Source: Ecdyonurus torrentis
Taxonomy: Eukaryota > Arthropoda > Insecta > Ephemeroptera > Heptageniidae
Direction of reading: 5' to 3'
Assembly: GCA_949318235.1 (NCBI GenBank)
Contig: OX439136.1
Coordinates: 1,142,419 to 1,206,418 of the forward strand
DNA length: 64,000 bases
Under the pieces are notes generated by a model. That model was not told the origin of the DNA and ran no database searches. It saw only the letters and a list, made by a program, of their open reading frames with translations. Within the stretch, counting starts at the first letter, position 1. Each line of letters starts with the position of its first letter. Positions 49,394-61,815 of the stretch are shown piece after piece. The position numbers were made by a program, and so were the translations under genes.

Positions 49394-49840
49394 GAGGGAG
49401 GGAGGGAGGGAGGGAGGGAGGGAGGGAGGGAGGGAGGGAGGGAGGGAGGGAGGGAGGGAGGGAGGGAGGGAGGGAGGGAGGGAGGGAGGGAGGGAGGGAG
49501 GGAGGGAGGGAGGGAGGGAGGGAGGGAGGGAGGGAGGGAGGGAGGGAGGGAGGGAGGGGAGGGAGGGAGGGAGGGAGGGAGGGAGGGAGGGAGGGAGGGA
49601 GGGAGGGAGGGAGGGAGGGAGGGAGGGAGGGAGGGAGGGAGGGAGGGAGGGAGGGAGGGAGGGAGGGAGGGAGGGAGGGAGGGAGGGAGGGAGGGAGGGA
49701 GGGAGGGAGGGAGGGAGGGAGGGAGGGAGGGAGGGAGGGAGGGAGGGAGGGAGGGAGGGAGGGAGGGAGGGAGGGAGGGAGGGAGGGAGGGAGAGAGGGA
49801 GGGAGGGAGGGAGGGAGGAAGGGAGGGAGGAAGGGAGGGG
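49394..49840. repeat. (GGGA)n satellite
   Basis: About 110 tetramers, one phase break (an extra G near 49556-49560) and minor variants at the right end (GAGA, GGAA). The PPSL frames on the minus strand are its translations. Confidence 0.97.
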
Positions 49841-50476
49841 AGAAGGAAACACAAATATAGTAAAACAATGTTCTAATATAAGTTATTTAGATATATTATA
49901 AACTATAAAAGTGTTTCAAATAATATATAGATGTGTTATATAATATATAAAAGTAATATAAATAATATATAAATGTGTTATATAATATATAAAAGTTAGA
50001 TAAATTATACATAACAGTGTTACGAGTAATATATAAATGTGTTATATAATAAGCAAATCTGTAATAAATTATAAACATTTAAATTATCATATACTGAAGC
50101 TTACGTTTTTTCCTTAATTATAATATTGTGTTTTAAAATTAGTCCTACAAATGTTTCATATTTGAAATGTAAATATATAATACATTAATTTTCTATGTAA
50201 AATATGTATTTATAAATATAATGACGAAAAAAAACTTTGACTATTAAAAAATATAAAGTCCGAAAACTATAAAAAAAATGTTTGTACCTATAATAAAAAA
50301 AAATTTAAAAATAAAGTTTTATTTAGTTTATTAGACCTTGCGTATAGCACAAGTAAATAAATGTATAGTAAATGTGTTATGTCTTTTTTGTTTGAAATAA
50401 ATTTTATTAAATAAGGTTATATTTCAAACCTAAATAATAATAATACATCAGAAATTTATTAAATATTTTCGCATTA
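49841..50476. other. No gene seen
   Basis: AT-rich. From about 49915 to 50050 a loose repeat of AATATATAAATGTGTTATAT occurs about four times. Confidence 0.5.
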
Positions 50477-50961
50477 TAATATAATATAATATAATATAAT
50501 ATAATATAATATAATATAATATAATATAATATAATATAATATGATATGATATGATATGATATGATATGATATGATATGATATGATATGATATGATATGAT
50601 ATGATATGATATGATATGATATGATATGATATGATATGATATGATATGATATGATATGATATGATATGATATGATATGATATGATATGATATGATATGAT
50701 ATGATATGATATGATATGATATGATATGATATGATATGATATGATATGATATGATATGATATGATATGATATGATATGATATGATATGATATGATATGAT
50801 ATGATATGATATGATATATAATATAATATAATATAATATAATATAATATAATATAATAATATAATATAATATAATATAATATAATATAATATAATATAAT
50901 ATAATATAATATAATATAATATAATATAATATAATATAATATAATATAATATAATATAATA
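50477..50961. repeat. Three-block pentanucleotide array (TAATA)n-(TGATA)n-(TAATA)n
   Basis: Left block of ATAAT-type units at 50477-50541, middle block of ATATG-type units at about 50541-50815, right block of ATAAT-type units at about 50816-50961 with one AAT insertion near 50855. Each block is internally homogeneous and they differ by one base per unit. Confidence 0.97.
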
Positions 50962-51910
<949 letters not shown>

Positions 51911-52164
51911 CATATAGTATATATTATATACTATTACATATAACAATAAAGTTTTTGTGATAAAAAGTTAAAATGTAAATTGTCAAGTTTGTTTTATTTT
52001 TATTATTTTTTAAGTATGCACACAAAAAATAAAAGTTTTTTTAAATGAAGAAAAAAAGTTGAAAACTATACAAAATTCAATTTTGTTACCATTTTTAACG
52101 TTGTACTCGTTCTATTTTAATTAATCACACCAAAAAAATAAGGATGTAAAATGAAACATTTGAA

Positions 52165-52421
52165 AGAGAAGATTTTATGGAGCAATGTGTCGTGTTAAAA
52201 TGTGATTTTAACGGAAATGTTTATATTAACAGTAATAGCATTTTTTTAAAAAAAATAAGTATATAAAAACACATAACTTTGTTGTATACAAGCAAGCTTT
52301 CTTAGGGAAGCATTGATGCAAACTGTTGTGTGGCAAAATTTATTTTCCCCTCAAAAAATATTTTCTCAAAATCTCTCTCTCTCACTCGCTCACCTTCTCT
52401 CTCTCTCTCTCTTTCTCGCTC

Positions 52422-52499
<78 letters not shown>

Positions 52500-52865
52500 T
52501 CTCTCTTCCCTTCTCTCTTTCTTTCTGCCTGTCTTTTAAATTGAATTTTACACCCTGGTATGTCAATTTTATGCGCGTTAATTCAATAGAAAATATTGAT
52601 ATAGATATTTGATTTTTTTCAATTTTCAAAAAACCTTTTGCAAGGCAATTTGGAAAAATGTTCAAAAATAGACATTATTTTAAATAGTTTTTGCTACGTT
52701 ATATATATCCAACAAGCAAATAACTATCATTTTCAAATAAAATTTAAAACTTTGAAAAAAACAAATTGTTCTTTTTTAAAAAAAAATTATATAATATTAT
52801 TATTTACGTATAAATTGACTTAGGCGAGTTAAGCGTTGGCACGGAAGTTTCTAATTCCATATTGA
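52165..52865 (+). repeat. Dispersed family D, copy 2, expanded by (CT)n
   Basis: Shares TATGGAGCAATGTGT, AAATTTATTTTCCCCTCAAA, CTGCCTGTCTTTTAAATTGA and GGCACGGAAGTTTCTAA with 29215-29825. A (CT)n tract with a few CACTCGCTCAC interruptions (about 52373-52510) sits where copy 1 has only CCTCTCTGTCTTTCTATCTG. Confidence 0.75.
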
Positions 52866-53080
52866 ATTTTATTTTTTACAGTTTTTATTAACTTTTTTAT
52901 TTTGAAACATAATAAATATTTGATCATGTTTGCATATATGTTTGACATAACTAAAAGTTTAAGTAACATTTAATAATTAAATTTTTGTATATTTCATGTT
53001 TATGACAGTACACGATGTGAGATATTAGCTGGCTAATTTCTTCCTTAAAAAATTACATCCTGTAGCAGCTTATCTCATAT

Positions 53081-53273
53081 CGATGCTTACCCATCTAAGT
53101 GAACGTACTACACTTTCAAAATTCTGTGAAAAATGAACGTTCTACACTTTACAAATTCTATATTTACCCGTATTGTTCTGCTGTGAAAATGCGTAGAACT
53201 GCCAAACGTAGATCGTTCATTCTAAAGAAAATTTGTAAAGTGTAGTTCGTTCACTATGACGGGTAAACTTCGA
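53081..53273. mobile_element. Family G foldback element 3, no flanking (TA)n
   Basis: Ends CGATGCTTACCCATCTAAGT and ACTATGACGGGTAAACTTCG. Arms carry GAACGTACTACACTTT and ATGAACGTTCTACACTTTAC, the same blocks as the element at 24851. Diverged, and flanked by TAT/TAT without a long TA tract. Confidence 0.7.
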
Positions 53274-53936
53274 TATTATTTTTTTGTTTTTAGTTTAACA
53301 AAAATCGTACCGTGTATAAAAATATACCCAATGCAACAAGTTTCATAAAGTAAATAGCTGCTTATTTGAAAACATATTTAGAAGTCCAGTTAGAGTCTAC
53401 TATTTTTTAATTGTGTTTGTGTTTAATTTATTAAACTCTTTTTTTTGTGTATTTTGGTATTTTTTGCAATTCCAAAAATTCACACTCCCAACAAGCAATA
53501 AAAAACTATATTGGATCAAAAGTAAAACTATAGAAACATTTTCTGGAAAAATAAACGCAAAAATACGTTTAACATGAATTGAATGGATGTAAGAAAAGCT
53601 GCCTACTTACTAAGGGACCAAAATCTATAAATTAAATCTATCTAAATCACCAAAATCTTAAATTTAAGATATAAAAAATCTCTCCCTATCTTTTCTAATT
53701 ACACTACTTTAATTGACAATAAAACCAAGAAATGCATTCATTTATTTGAAAATATATTTATTTTAATACTTTTTTCATTAACGTTTCAAAAAGAAGGAAA
53801 ATTTACAGATGTAGGTTTTTATAGGTAAATCATAGAAAAAAGTCATGAAGAGGAATATTATAATGATCATTAATCATACACTATTAAGAAATTTTTCAAA
53901 TCGTAAAGAAATAACATGTATTGGTTTTTCTTGCAG

Positions 53937-54162
53937 AGTTTTTACACGTGACGGAAGTTGGCGTCGACGCCAGAGTAAAAAGTGTAAAGTAGGCAATCTG
54001 CACTACTTACCGGCGTCGAAGCCAGGTTTGGACTTTAAAGAAAAAAAAATAATAAAAAAATCTACTTTAATAATACATAAAATTGTATATAAATTGAATA
54101 AAAATGATTCCAATAAAAGAGTTAAAGAAAAATTTAATTATATTAGAAATATTAAATCATAA
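53937..54162 (+). CDS. Possible terminal exon of an unidentified basic protein
   Basis: Acceptor TTGGTTTTTCTTGCAG, then a frame entering in phase 2: VFTRDGSWRRRQSKKCKVGN, LHYLPASKPGLDFKEKK, followed by an AT-rich lysine/isoleucine-rich stretch to the stop at 54160-54162. The first about 90 nt are richer in G and C than the flanks, while the last 140 nt could be random AT-rich sequence. Lys/Arg-rich with one Trp and one Cys, no membrane segment. No earlier exon was identified on the plus strand. No family recognised. Confidence 0.35.
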
Positions 54163-54810
54163 ACATATGGTAATTACAAAAAAATAATAATTAATAATAT
54201 TAATAACTGGAAAAATGAAACCACTGTAACTGTGATTATTGTAGCACTACACACACTAGAACTTTTTTTTATCAAAATTCAAAATCAAAAACTCAAAATT
54301 TGACCCTAAGTTCAAAATCTAAAATGTCCCGAAATCCAAAACTTAGTTAGTTATGGAACGTGTAGTATATCATTCGACTCAGAAAAATATATAAAAAATA
54401 TTGGCTATGATTATTTATTGCGGAAACCAAGGAAACCAATGGCTTCGAATGCACTTACGCATTTGGGCAAAATTGAGATACGTGCCGCGAGCCTAATTTT
54501 GGGCACAATACACCACAATGTTGCTCAAAAGTGTCGACTGGTAATGTATAAAAAATTTCAAAAGACTTTATAATTCATTTTCATTTACTTACGATTTTCA
54601 ATATCTTAATTTTTGGTTTTTGCCCAATAAGGCATAGTCAATATCCTTTCCGCATTGATGCGTGTATAGAATTAAAATCATGAGTTATTAAGCTAACTCT
54701 TGATTTAATAATTCATTGTGATAAATAATGCTATTTGCTAATTATAAAAATTATCGCATTAAATGGATCCATCATTACTGGTAATACTTGCGAAAGTAGT
54801 TTGTATTTAT
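54163..54810. other. No gene seen
   Basis: A patch at about 54420-54540 (GGAAACCAATGGCTTCGAAT, ACGTGCCGCGAGCC) is less AT-rich but has no splice-bounded frame. Confidence 0.35.
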
Positions 54811-55576
<766 letters not shown>

Positions 55577-55912
55577 TAAAGGAACAGACCAGAGAAAAAT
55601 AAAAGCATTTATATCACAAAGCACTTGATGCGATTTATATAAATAACTTTAGTTTTTCTCAAAACTCAACTGTAGCTCTGAAGCAGTGATCCGAAAATTC
55701 AATTTATGCAACTCGCACAACATTTTCATACTAGTTTTTGCATGTTTCTGACGTCATAAACATGAATTTTTACGCCATACTTTAGTTTTTTTTACGCTCT
55801 TTAGAGTGGCTACATTAACATTCTGGTAAAAATTGTCATCAGTTTTGAAAATCCCATTTCAGGTTTATTCATTAAAATTCTCATGTTGTTTTATGTGGTC
55901 TATGGCTTTAAC
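55577..55912 (+). mobile_element. Dispersed family A, full copy, TTAA-flanked
   Basis: Begins TTAAAGGAACAGACCAGAG and ends GTGGTCTATGGCTTTAA. Collinear with 31427-31769 throughout, including TTTCTGACGTCATAAACATG (TGACGTCA at 55749-55756) and ACATTAACATTCTGGTAAAA. Confidence 0.8.
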
Positions 55913-56944
55913 GCTTATTTTACACACAAGCTTTAATGAAAAGCCAAACTCTTTCTATGTTGTAAAATTTATCAGGTTTATTTCAGCAAGATATTTTATT
56001 AAAGTGTTTTTACATAAAAAGTGTTTTATAAAATTGTTTAATGATGGTGAAGAATACTGTTGTACATTTTGTATTATATATCATTGTTTTTAATTATACA
56101 TAAAATGAAATATGATCTACATATGTTTGAAGTATATTATTAAAACAAAATAAAAATATGCAATATATAATTATGTGAAATTACTTTATAACGCAACAGC
56201 CATGTAAGTAAGTATAAAAAAATTAAATAAAAAAAATATCAAATAGAGCTTGTTGGTATAGAGCGGTAAAAAAAAACAATAAGGGTCCCCTAATATATAA
56301 CGTTATCTAATTGAAAAAAACATTTTTGTGTGTGATAAAAATGCTGTACAGATTCTGATGCATAGAAAATAAGGAACATTGGACATAGTATTTAAAAAAT
56401 TTAAAAATAAATTCTAAAAATTTTTTAAATCAATAAATGAAATGCTATAAGTATTGTGGAATCAACGTTTATGACGTCACTAAACGTTAAAAATTTGAAC
56501 GATAAGAATAATAATGACTTCACAAGCGTTAGGACTAAATTATAGAAAAATCTATCGACTAATAAATGAACAACCTGTTGTGAGGCTGATTTTTAGAGAT
56601 TTTGGTCACATCCGCTTCCGTTTCTACCTTATTTTAAATTTTATATTTATTATAATCTATATTTGATTAATTATTGTTTATTCTATATTTTATATTTATT
56701 ATTTATTTTCTACTGTTAGTACACATGCGCACAATTTTTTAAAAGTCACTAATAAAAATAACAAGATTTTATTTATTAAATTTAAATAATCATACAAAAT
56801 GCAAATAAATACGTAATTTTGTATACTACAGTAATTTGATGCTATATATTATATTATTATAACAATATTATTTGGTAAATAATGTGAAGCATTCAACTTA
56901 TGTTTTATATTGATCAAAATATTAATAACTTCTAATAAACAATT
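55913..56944. other. No gene seen
   Basis: AT-rich. The 86-codon frame at 55833-56093 starts inside the family A repeat and has no supporting splice or composition signal. Another TGACGTCA is at 56472-56479. Confidence 0.4.
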
Positions 56945-57545
56945 TATTTTGGGTCACAGGAATTGATTAGAATAGGAAATAGTTAGAATCGGAAATGGTT
57001 AAAACAAATAAGAGTAGTGGGGATGAGTTCGATGAGACGACGTCAATGGTGGGTAGTGCTTAATTTTATAATATTATGGCAACATAGCATTGCATTTTTT
57101 TATAACATATTGGAATTGATCAGAATGGCAATTGGTTAGAATCGGGATTCGTTAGAATGATATTTTCATTTTTTTTATTAAGTAGAATTGATTAGAATGA
57201 GAATTAGTTACAATTGGAACTGGTGAGAAAGATATTTTTTATTTATTTTATTGAGTGGAATTGATTAGAATGAAAATTGGTAAGAATCGGAACTTGTAAA
57301 AATATATTTTTATTTATTTTATTGAGTGGAATTGATTAGAATGAAAATTGGTTAGAATCGTAACATGTAAAAATTTATTTTTATTTTTTTTTTGAGCGAA
57401 ATTGATTTGAATGGGAATTGGTTAGAAATATATTTTTTATATTTTTTTCAGTGGAGCTGATTAGAATGGGAATTGGTTAGAATCGGAACTGGTTAAAAAT
57501 AAATTTTTGTTTATTTTATTGAGTGGAATTGGTTAGAAGGATATT
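56945..57545 (+). repeat. Minisatellite, about 7 diverged copies of a unit of about 72 bp
   Basis: Unit: GGAATTGATTAGAATGGGAA, TTGGTTAGAATCGGAACTGG, TTAAAAATATATTTTTATTT, ATTTTATTGAGT. Copies start near 57110, 57182, 57257, 57328, 57399, 57454 and 57525, with a more diverged start near 56958. Confidence 0.85.
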
Positions 57546-57644
57546 TAATTTACGCGCCTTTTATTTAAAACTTTATTTAATCGTTATCTACTGTATTGTT
57601 TGCTATTTATTTAAAAGCATCAAACTACCCTGAAATGCATATGA

Positions 57645-58720
57645 CTTCACGGGGAAGAAGGTGAAGCTAGGTGAAGCCAAAGTGAAGCTCTCTTTTTAGC
57701 TTCACTTCATTAACGAGCAAAGTGTAGCTCATTTTTTAAGTTCAACTTCACTTCAACTTCACGGTTGGAGCAAAAATGTAGCTGAATTGAAGTTCACAAG
57801 TTCACTTCCAGCTTCACTTTTTGAGCAAATGTGAAGCGGAAAGTGAAGCGCAGCCGTTGGGGAGGCAGCTGCTGGCTGGCTGCGTGGCATGATGGAAGAG
57901 CGGTAGCAGGCGAAGAGCAAAGACAGTGAGGCAGCGCTGAGCCGGGAGAGCGAGAAGAGCGCGGCGGCTGCAGGATAGCGAGTGTGTGTGAGAGCGGAGC
58001 GGAGAGGAAATGGACGCTAGTCGCAAGCAAGCAGCAAGCTAGTAGCCCGTTGGGGAAGTACGTGTGATATGGTGTTATATAATTTGCGTTCTTTTACAAG
58101 TTTTTAGATGGATTTATTTGTTTATTTGACGACTGATCACTTTTCGTAAAACGTGAGTAAATAATGTGTATAAGTTCCAGTTATTTTGTCATATTTTTGC
58201 TGATAAAAGAATTCTTTTTGTTTCATGCACCATGATTGCCACTCGATCCTGGGAGGAAAATGTAAGAGATTTTATTTATTTTTGTGGATATTTGTTGTAG
58301 TTACATAAAAAAAAAGCATGAAAGTATTATTATACATTATTTTATGATTTGCTGGTAATTATTAATAATCAGAAATATGAGCTTATTTGCATGAAAATTG
58401 TGTGCTGTGTAGTTTGCAGAAAAGGGAGACCGTTATTATTTGGCGCCAAATGTTTTCAAAAGTCCAGGAGTGACCAAATGCATGTTTTAAAGCCAGACAT
58501 AACCAAACGATGCTGATTTCCGCTTCATATACTGGCTTCCTCTCCGCTTCATATACTGCTTCCCCTGTGCTTCCTTTTCGAGCTTCATAATGAAGCTTCA
58601 TTATGAAAGAGGCTTCTCAACGGCTCACCGTGAATTCACCATGAAGCTAACTTTTAAATAAAATATGAAGGTGTAAATGAATTCAGGGTGAACTACTAAT
58701 GAAGTCCTTTGTCTCAGCGG
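57645..58720. repeat. Element with GTGAAGC/GCTTCAC subterminal motifs and a GC-rich core
   Basis: The left part (57645-57850) has about twelve GAAGC/GCTTC-type motifs such as GTGAAGCTAGGTGAAGCC. The right part (58500-58710) has the same motif in both orientations (GAGCTTCATAATGAAGCTTC). Between lies a patch at 57838-58060 that is much richer in G and C than anything nearby (GGCAGCTGCTGGCTGGCTGC). At 58230 an ATG opens MIATRSWEEN directly before GTAAGAG, which could be a short first exon or chance. The clustered motif at both ends suggests a DNA transposon derivative. True termini not found. Confidence 0.45.
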
Positions 58721-58744
58721 GTATTATTCAGAAACGAACTATAG

Positions 58745-59040
58745 TATTAAGCATACATATTAAAGCCATGTTGGATCAATCAATATCATACGCCGCATAG
58801 GAAAATGGCCCATTATGCCAGTTTAAAAATACAAAACAATATTTTTGAGAACATTAATGCTGTTAATTTGATAAATTAGACTATCAGATATGTGAGAAAA
58901 ATAATAATAACAGAATATGGACTAATTTATCAATAAAAAGTGCCAAAACTGATGTTGTCCTATACTGAGCTATGTTGTTCATTGATTCAGTATGGCGTCG
59001 AAGCGCAATCAGTATGACGTCATGCGGATTTATACTCTGT
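58745..59040 (+). repeat. Dispersed family B, copy 3 with TGACGTCA
   Basis: AAAGCCATGTTGGATCAATC, TGTGAGAAAAATAATAATAA, GTTGTCCTATACTGAGC, CAGTATGGCGTCGAAGC and AGTATGACGTCATGCGGATT (TGACGTCA at 59015-59022). Matches copies 1, 2 and 4. Confidence 0.7.
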
Positions 59041-59110
59041 AATATATTTTTATCGCTTAATTTTCTTGCTGAGGCTGTGTTGTAGAAATTTAAAAGTATC
59101 TTAAGATTAC

Positions 59111-59210
59111 CTTCACTTGCAGCACACGTAAACGTTGTTTCTCCATCATTGTCCTTATGATTGACGTAAGCTTAATGATCTAGCAGCAGCTTCACCATCT
59201 CATCATGTCC
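59111..59210 (-). pseudogene. Ankyrin-repeat exon with an in-frame stop
   Basis: On the minus strand an acceptor ATATGTTGCAG is followed by GHDEMVKLLLDH, stop, AYVNHKDNDGETTFTCAASE, and the donor GTAATC. This is one ankyrin repeat. The consensus is G-H-x-x-x-V-x-x-L-L-x-x-G-A-x-V-N-x-x-D-x-x-G-x-T-x-L-x-x-A-A-x-x-G. The TAA sits where the conserved Gly should be, and the usual Leu is Phe. 100 nt with phase-1 boundaries is the usual one-repeat-per-exon layout. No second ankyrin exon was found. It lies between family B and family A repeats. Confidence 0.75.
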
Positions 59211-59344
59211 TGCAACATATTTTAAACTTTTCTTTACAGAGAAATTTATTAGAAATAAAATTTGTATTTTTAATTATAAAAAAAAACTTGATACGGTGGT
59301 CAATTGTTATAAATTTTATTACATTTTTTATTATATTATTATTT

Positions 59345-59490
59345 AAAGCAATAGAACACATAAATCCACATGTGCTTCTAAATGAATAAAGACAAAATGG
59401 GGTTTTTAGAACTAATAATAATTTTTACCAGAAAGGTAATATAGCCCTACAAAAGAACGTAAAAAAATTGTAAATTATGCCAATTTCGAG
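59345..59490 (-). repeat. Dispersed family A, reversed partial copy
   Basis: Reverse complement: ACGTTCTTTTGTAGGGCTAT, ATTACCTTTCTGGTAAAAAT, ATTCATTTAGAAGCACATGT and ending TGTTCTATTGCTTTAA. Confidence 0.65.
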
Positions 59491-59573
59491 ACTATTTTAA
59501 TTTTTAACATCAGAAAAATAAAAAATTAGTAAAATTGTTGTTTGCGTGGCACAACATTTTCTAATCATTGGTA

Positions 59574-59625
59574 CCAGGGGCGGGTACAAGGGTGGGCCTT
59601 GAAGGGCTAAAGCCCCCCCCCCCGA
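59574..59625. repeat. Possible transposon terminus (CAGGGGCGG...)
   Basis: CAGGGGCGGGTACAAGGGTG, then GGCCTTGAAGGGCTAAAGCC and a C-run. hAT elements often start CAGGGGCGG, but the opposite end was not found, so this is a fragment at best. Confidence 0.25.
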
Positions 59626-60667
59626 AATTTCTGACATTTCAAAGAAAGTTGAAATACCTACATTATATAAAGGTGAGTATATTTTTTTACGTTAATAAAT
59701 ATATTGCTTTAATATTCAAAAATTTTGCGTCGATTGTAGCAAATTTCGAATAGTTATTAATTTTACAACTGATTGTAAATATTTAATAAATAAAAATATA
59801 TACAGGTTAAAATATTAGAAAAAATATTTTTATATATATATTTTGGTATCTAATGAGTAAGTTTAATTTTAAATGTTATTAAAATATAAATAACAGTCTC
59901 TTTGAAAATTTTATTTAAATAGTTAATATTTTATTTATTAAATATATTAATAAGTATGTGTGGGTATGTATAGATGCTACACAGTTTGAGTAAACTTCTT
60001 CTTAAATTTTGAATTTTATTGTTGCCCATAAATTGCAAACATATATGTACTGTATTATAAAAAACACATTTGATTTTAAATTTTTATAGCTAAAAGATTT
60101 CACACCTGTTTTTTATAAACAATGCAACAACAATAAAAGCATCATTTTGCCGAAGATTTCATTACTATAATTGTATACATCCATTACTATGTTTCTGTCA
60201 ATATAAACATTATAAAACAAAAAAGTGTTGTATATGCCTGAAAACTATTTTATTGTTTGTTTGTTTTTTATTTTATAGTATTAATATAAAATAAATTTTC
60301 CTGTGATAGAGAGTAAATTCTCTATCTTGGCCCTCCTAATTATTTTATTTTTCTTTTCTTTAAATATTATCCGTAATATACTTAACAATATATATTTAGT
60401 GAAAATACAAATCCGGATATTTTACATATTTTTTGAAAAAAAAATGATGTAAATAAAAAAAAAAGTTCAAAAATTGAATGAAAAAAATTAATGAAGATAA
60501 AAAAAATATATAAGTCATCTAAAGTTATTATAAAAAAATAGTACAATTTACTTTTTAATAAAAAAAATTACCATTGAGGTTTCAGAAATTTCGGTGTCAG
60601 TTTTTTCAAGTATACTAATTTTGCATTTTACCCAAAAAGGGGCGTTGCTCTCAAAATTTTTTTAAGT
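59626..60667. other. No gene seen
   Basis: AT-rich with many A and T runs. Nothing recognised. Confidence 0.4.
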
Positions 60668-60814
60668 TATTATGAGAAGCTAATATAATGCATTTTAGCA
60701 AATTATCAAAAATAGCTACTTTAACTTGAAATAGTTTAAAAAAAACTTTAAAAAACAACTTAAATTAGCTATTTTTAATAACTTGCTAAAATGTATTATT
60801 TTAGCTTCTCATAA
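60668..60814. mobile_element. Small foldback MITE
   Basis: TTATGAGAAGCTAATATAAT, then GCATTTTAGCAA and AAAAATAGCT are mirrored by AGCTATTTTT, TTGCTAAAATGT and ATTATTTTAGCTTCTCATAA. Arms about 50 bp. Followed by loose repeats of CAACTATTT to about 60995. Confidence 0.75.
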
Positions 60815-61184
60815 TTAGAGAGCGCAGAAATGGTTTTTCAACTATTTGCGTTATGGGTGCTATTATTGTTATTTTACCAGATCTGCATCGATCCATTAAA
60901 TTGTGACCTTTTGACACTATCTAAAACTCAACTATTTTCAACTATTTCATGAAAACAACTATTTCAACAATTTTCACCTATTTGTCAACTATTTTCCTCT
61001 TTTATTCATGATTCATTGGAAACATGTACATTTCTCAGGAAATTTCAAAAACTGGGAAAATACTGTTGGAAACAGAGAAATCCTGAACAACTTCTTATAA
61101 TTGTAGTTTAAAATTGCACTAAAATTTCCCACGTAAAGAAAGTTCTCACATAAAAAAGTACAATTAAAAAATCTTATTTTATAG

Positions 61185-61320
61185 AGTGTATGCGCATACG
61201 TCATATATAAGACACTTGGACGCCATATTGTAGCAATATTTAACATTGCTCAGCATAGGACAAACATTGTTTTTCTGTGAGAATGCAGTTCATTGTATCA
61301 TTCTTCTCACCTACTTTAAA
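61185..61320 (-). repeat. Dispersed family B, reversed partial copy
   Basis: Reverse complement: GTTTGTCCTATGCTGAGCAA, CAATATGGCGTCCAAGTGTC, ATATATGACGTATGCGC. The octamer is altered to TGACGTAT here. Confidence 0.6.
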
Positions 61321-61349
61321 TTTAAGCTATTAATTTAAAGCAGCTTCAA

Positions 61350-61517
61350 TTAGTGCAACCCGCATAACATTTTCATACTAATTTTGCATGTTTCTGACGT
61401 CATAAACTTGAATAGTCACTCCAATTGCATACTATACAGTATACTCTCTCTGAAGATCTGTTTCCTGCTCATTAATTAAAAAGCACATATTTTGTTATGT
61501 GGTATATGGCTTTAAAT
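61350..61517 (+). repeat. Dispersed family A, partial copy
   Basis: GTGCAACCCGCATAACATTT, GCATGTTTCTGACGTCATAA (TGACGTCA at 61395-61402) and TTATGTGGTATATGGCTTTA. The middle is shortened. Confidence 0.7.
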
Positions 61518-61815
61518 ATATTTCAAGTAACAGACAAAGTAAGTGATATGAAATATATTAAAAATTCTTTTCATAATAATAATTATAGAAGAGTTAATCA
61601 AAATAGCGAAAAATGTTTCTTTTTATTTTTATTTATTGAAAATTTTTAGCCATGTCATAATATTGCATTGTTTGCCTATTATTGCCTCAAAATTACTGTC
61701 ATAATTTATATATTTTTAAACACACTTACAAAGTGTTACAGAGTAAATTTAAGTAAGAAAATATAAATGATTGTTTACTAACCACTGATAATATTATATA
61801 ATATATGAAAACTTT

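Noticed and set aside
57794..58030. 78- and 70-codon minus-strand frames in the GC-rich core
   Set aside because: GC-rich sequence lowers stop frequency. Composition is Ser/Ala/Leu/Pro-rich, and there is no family resemblance or splice support.
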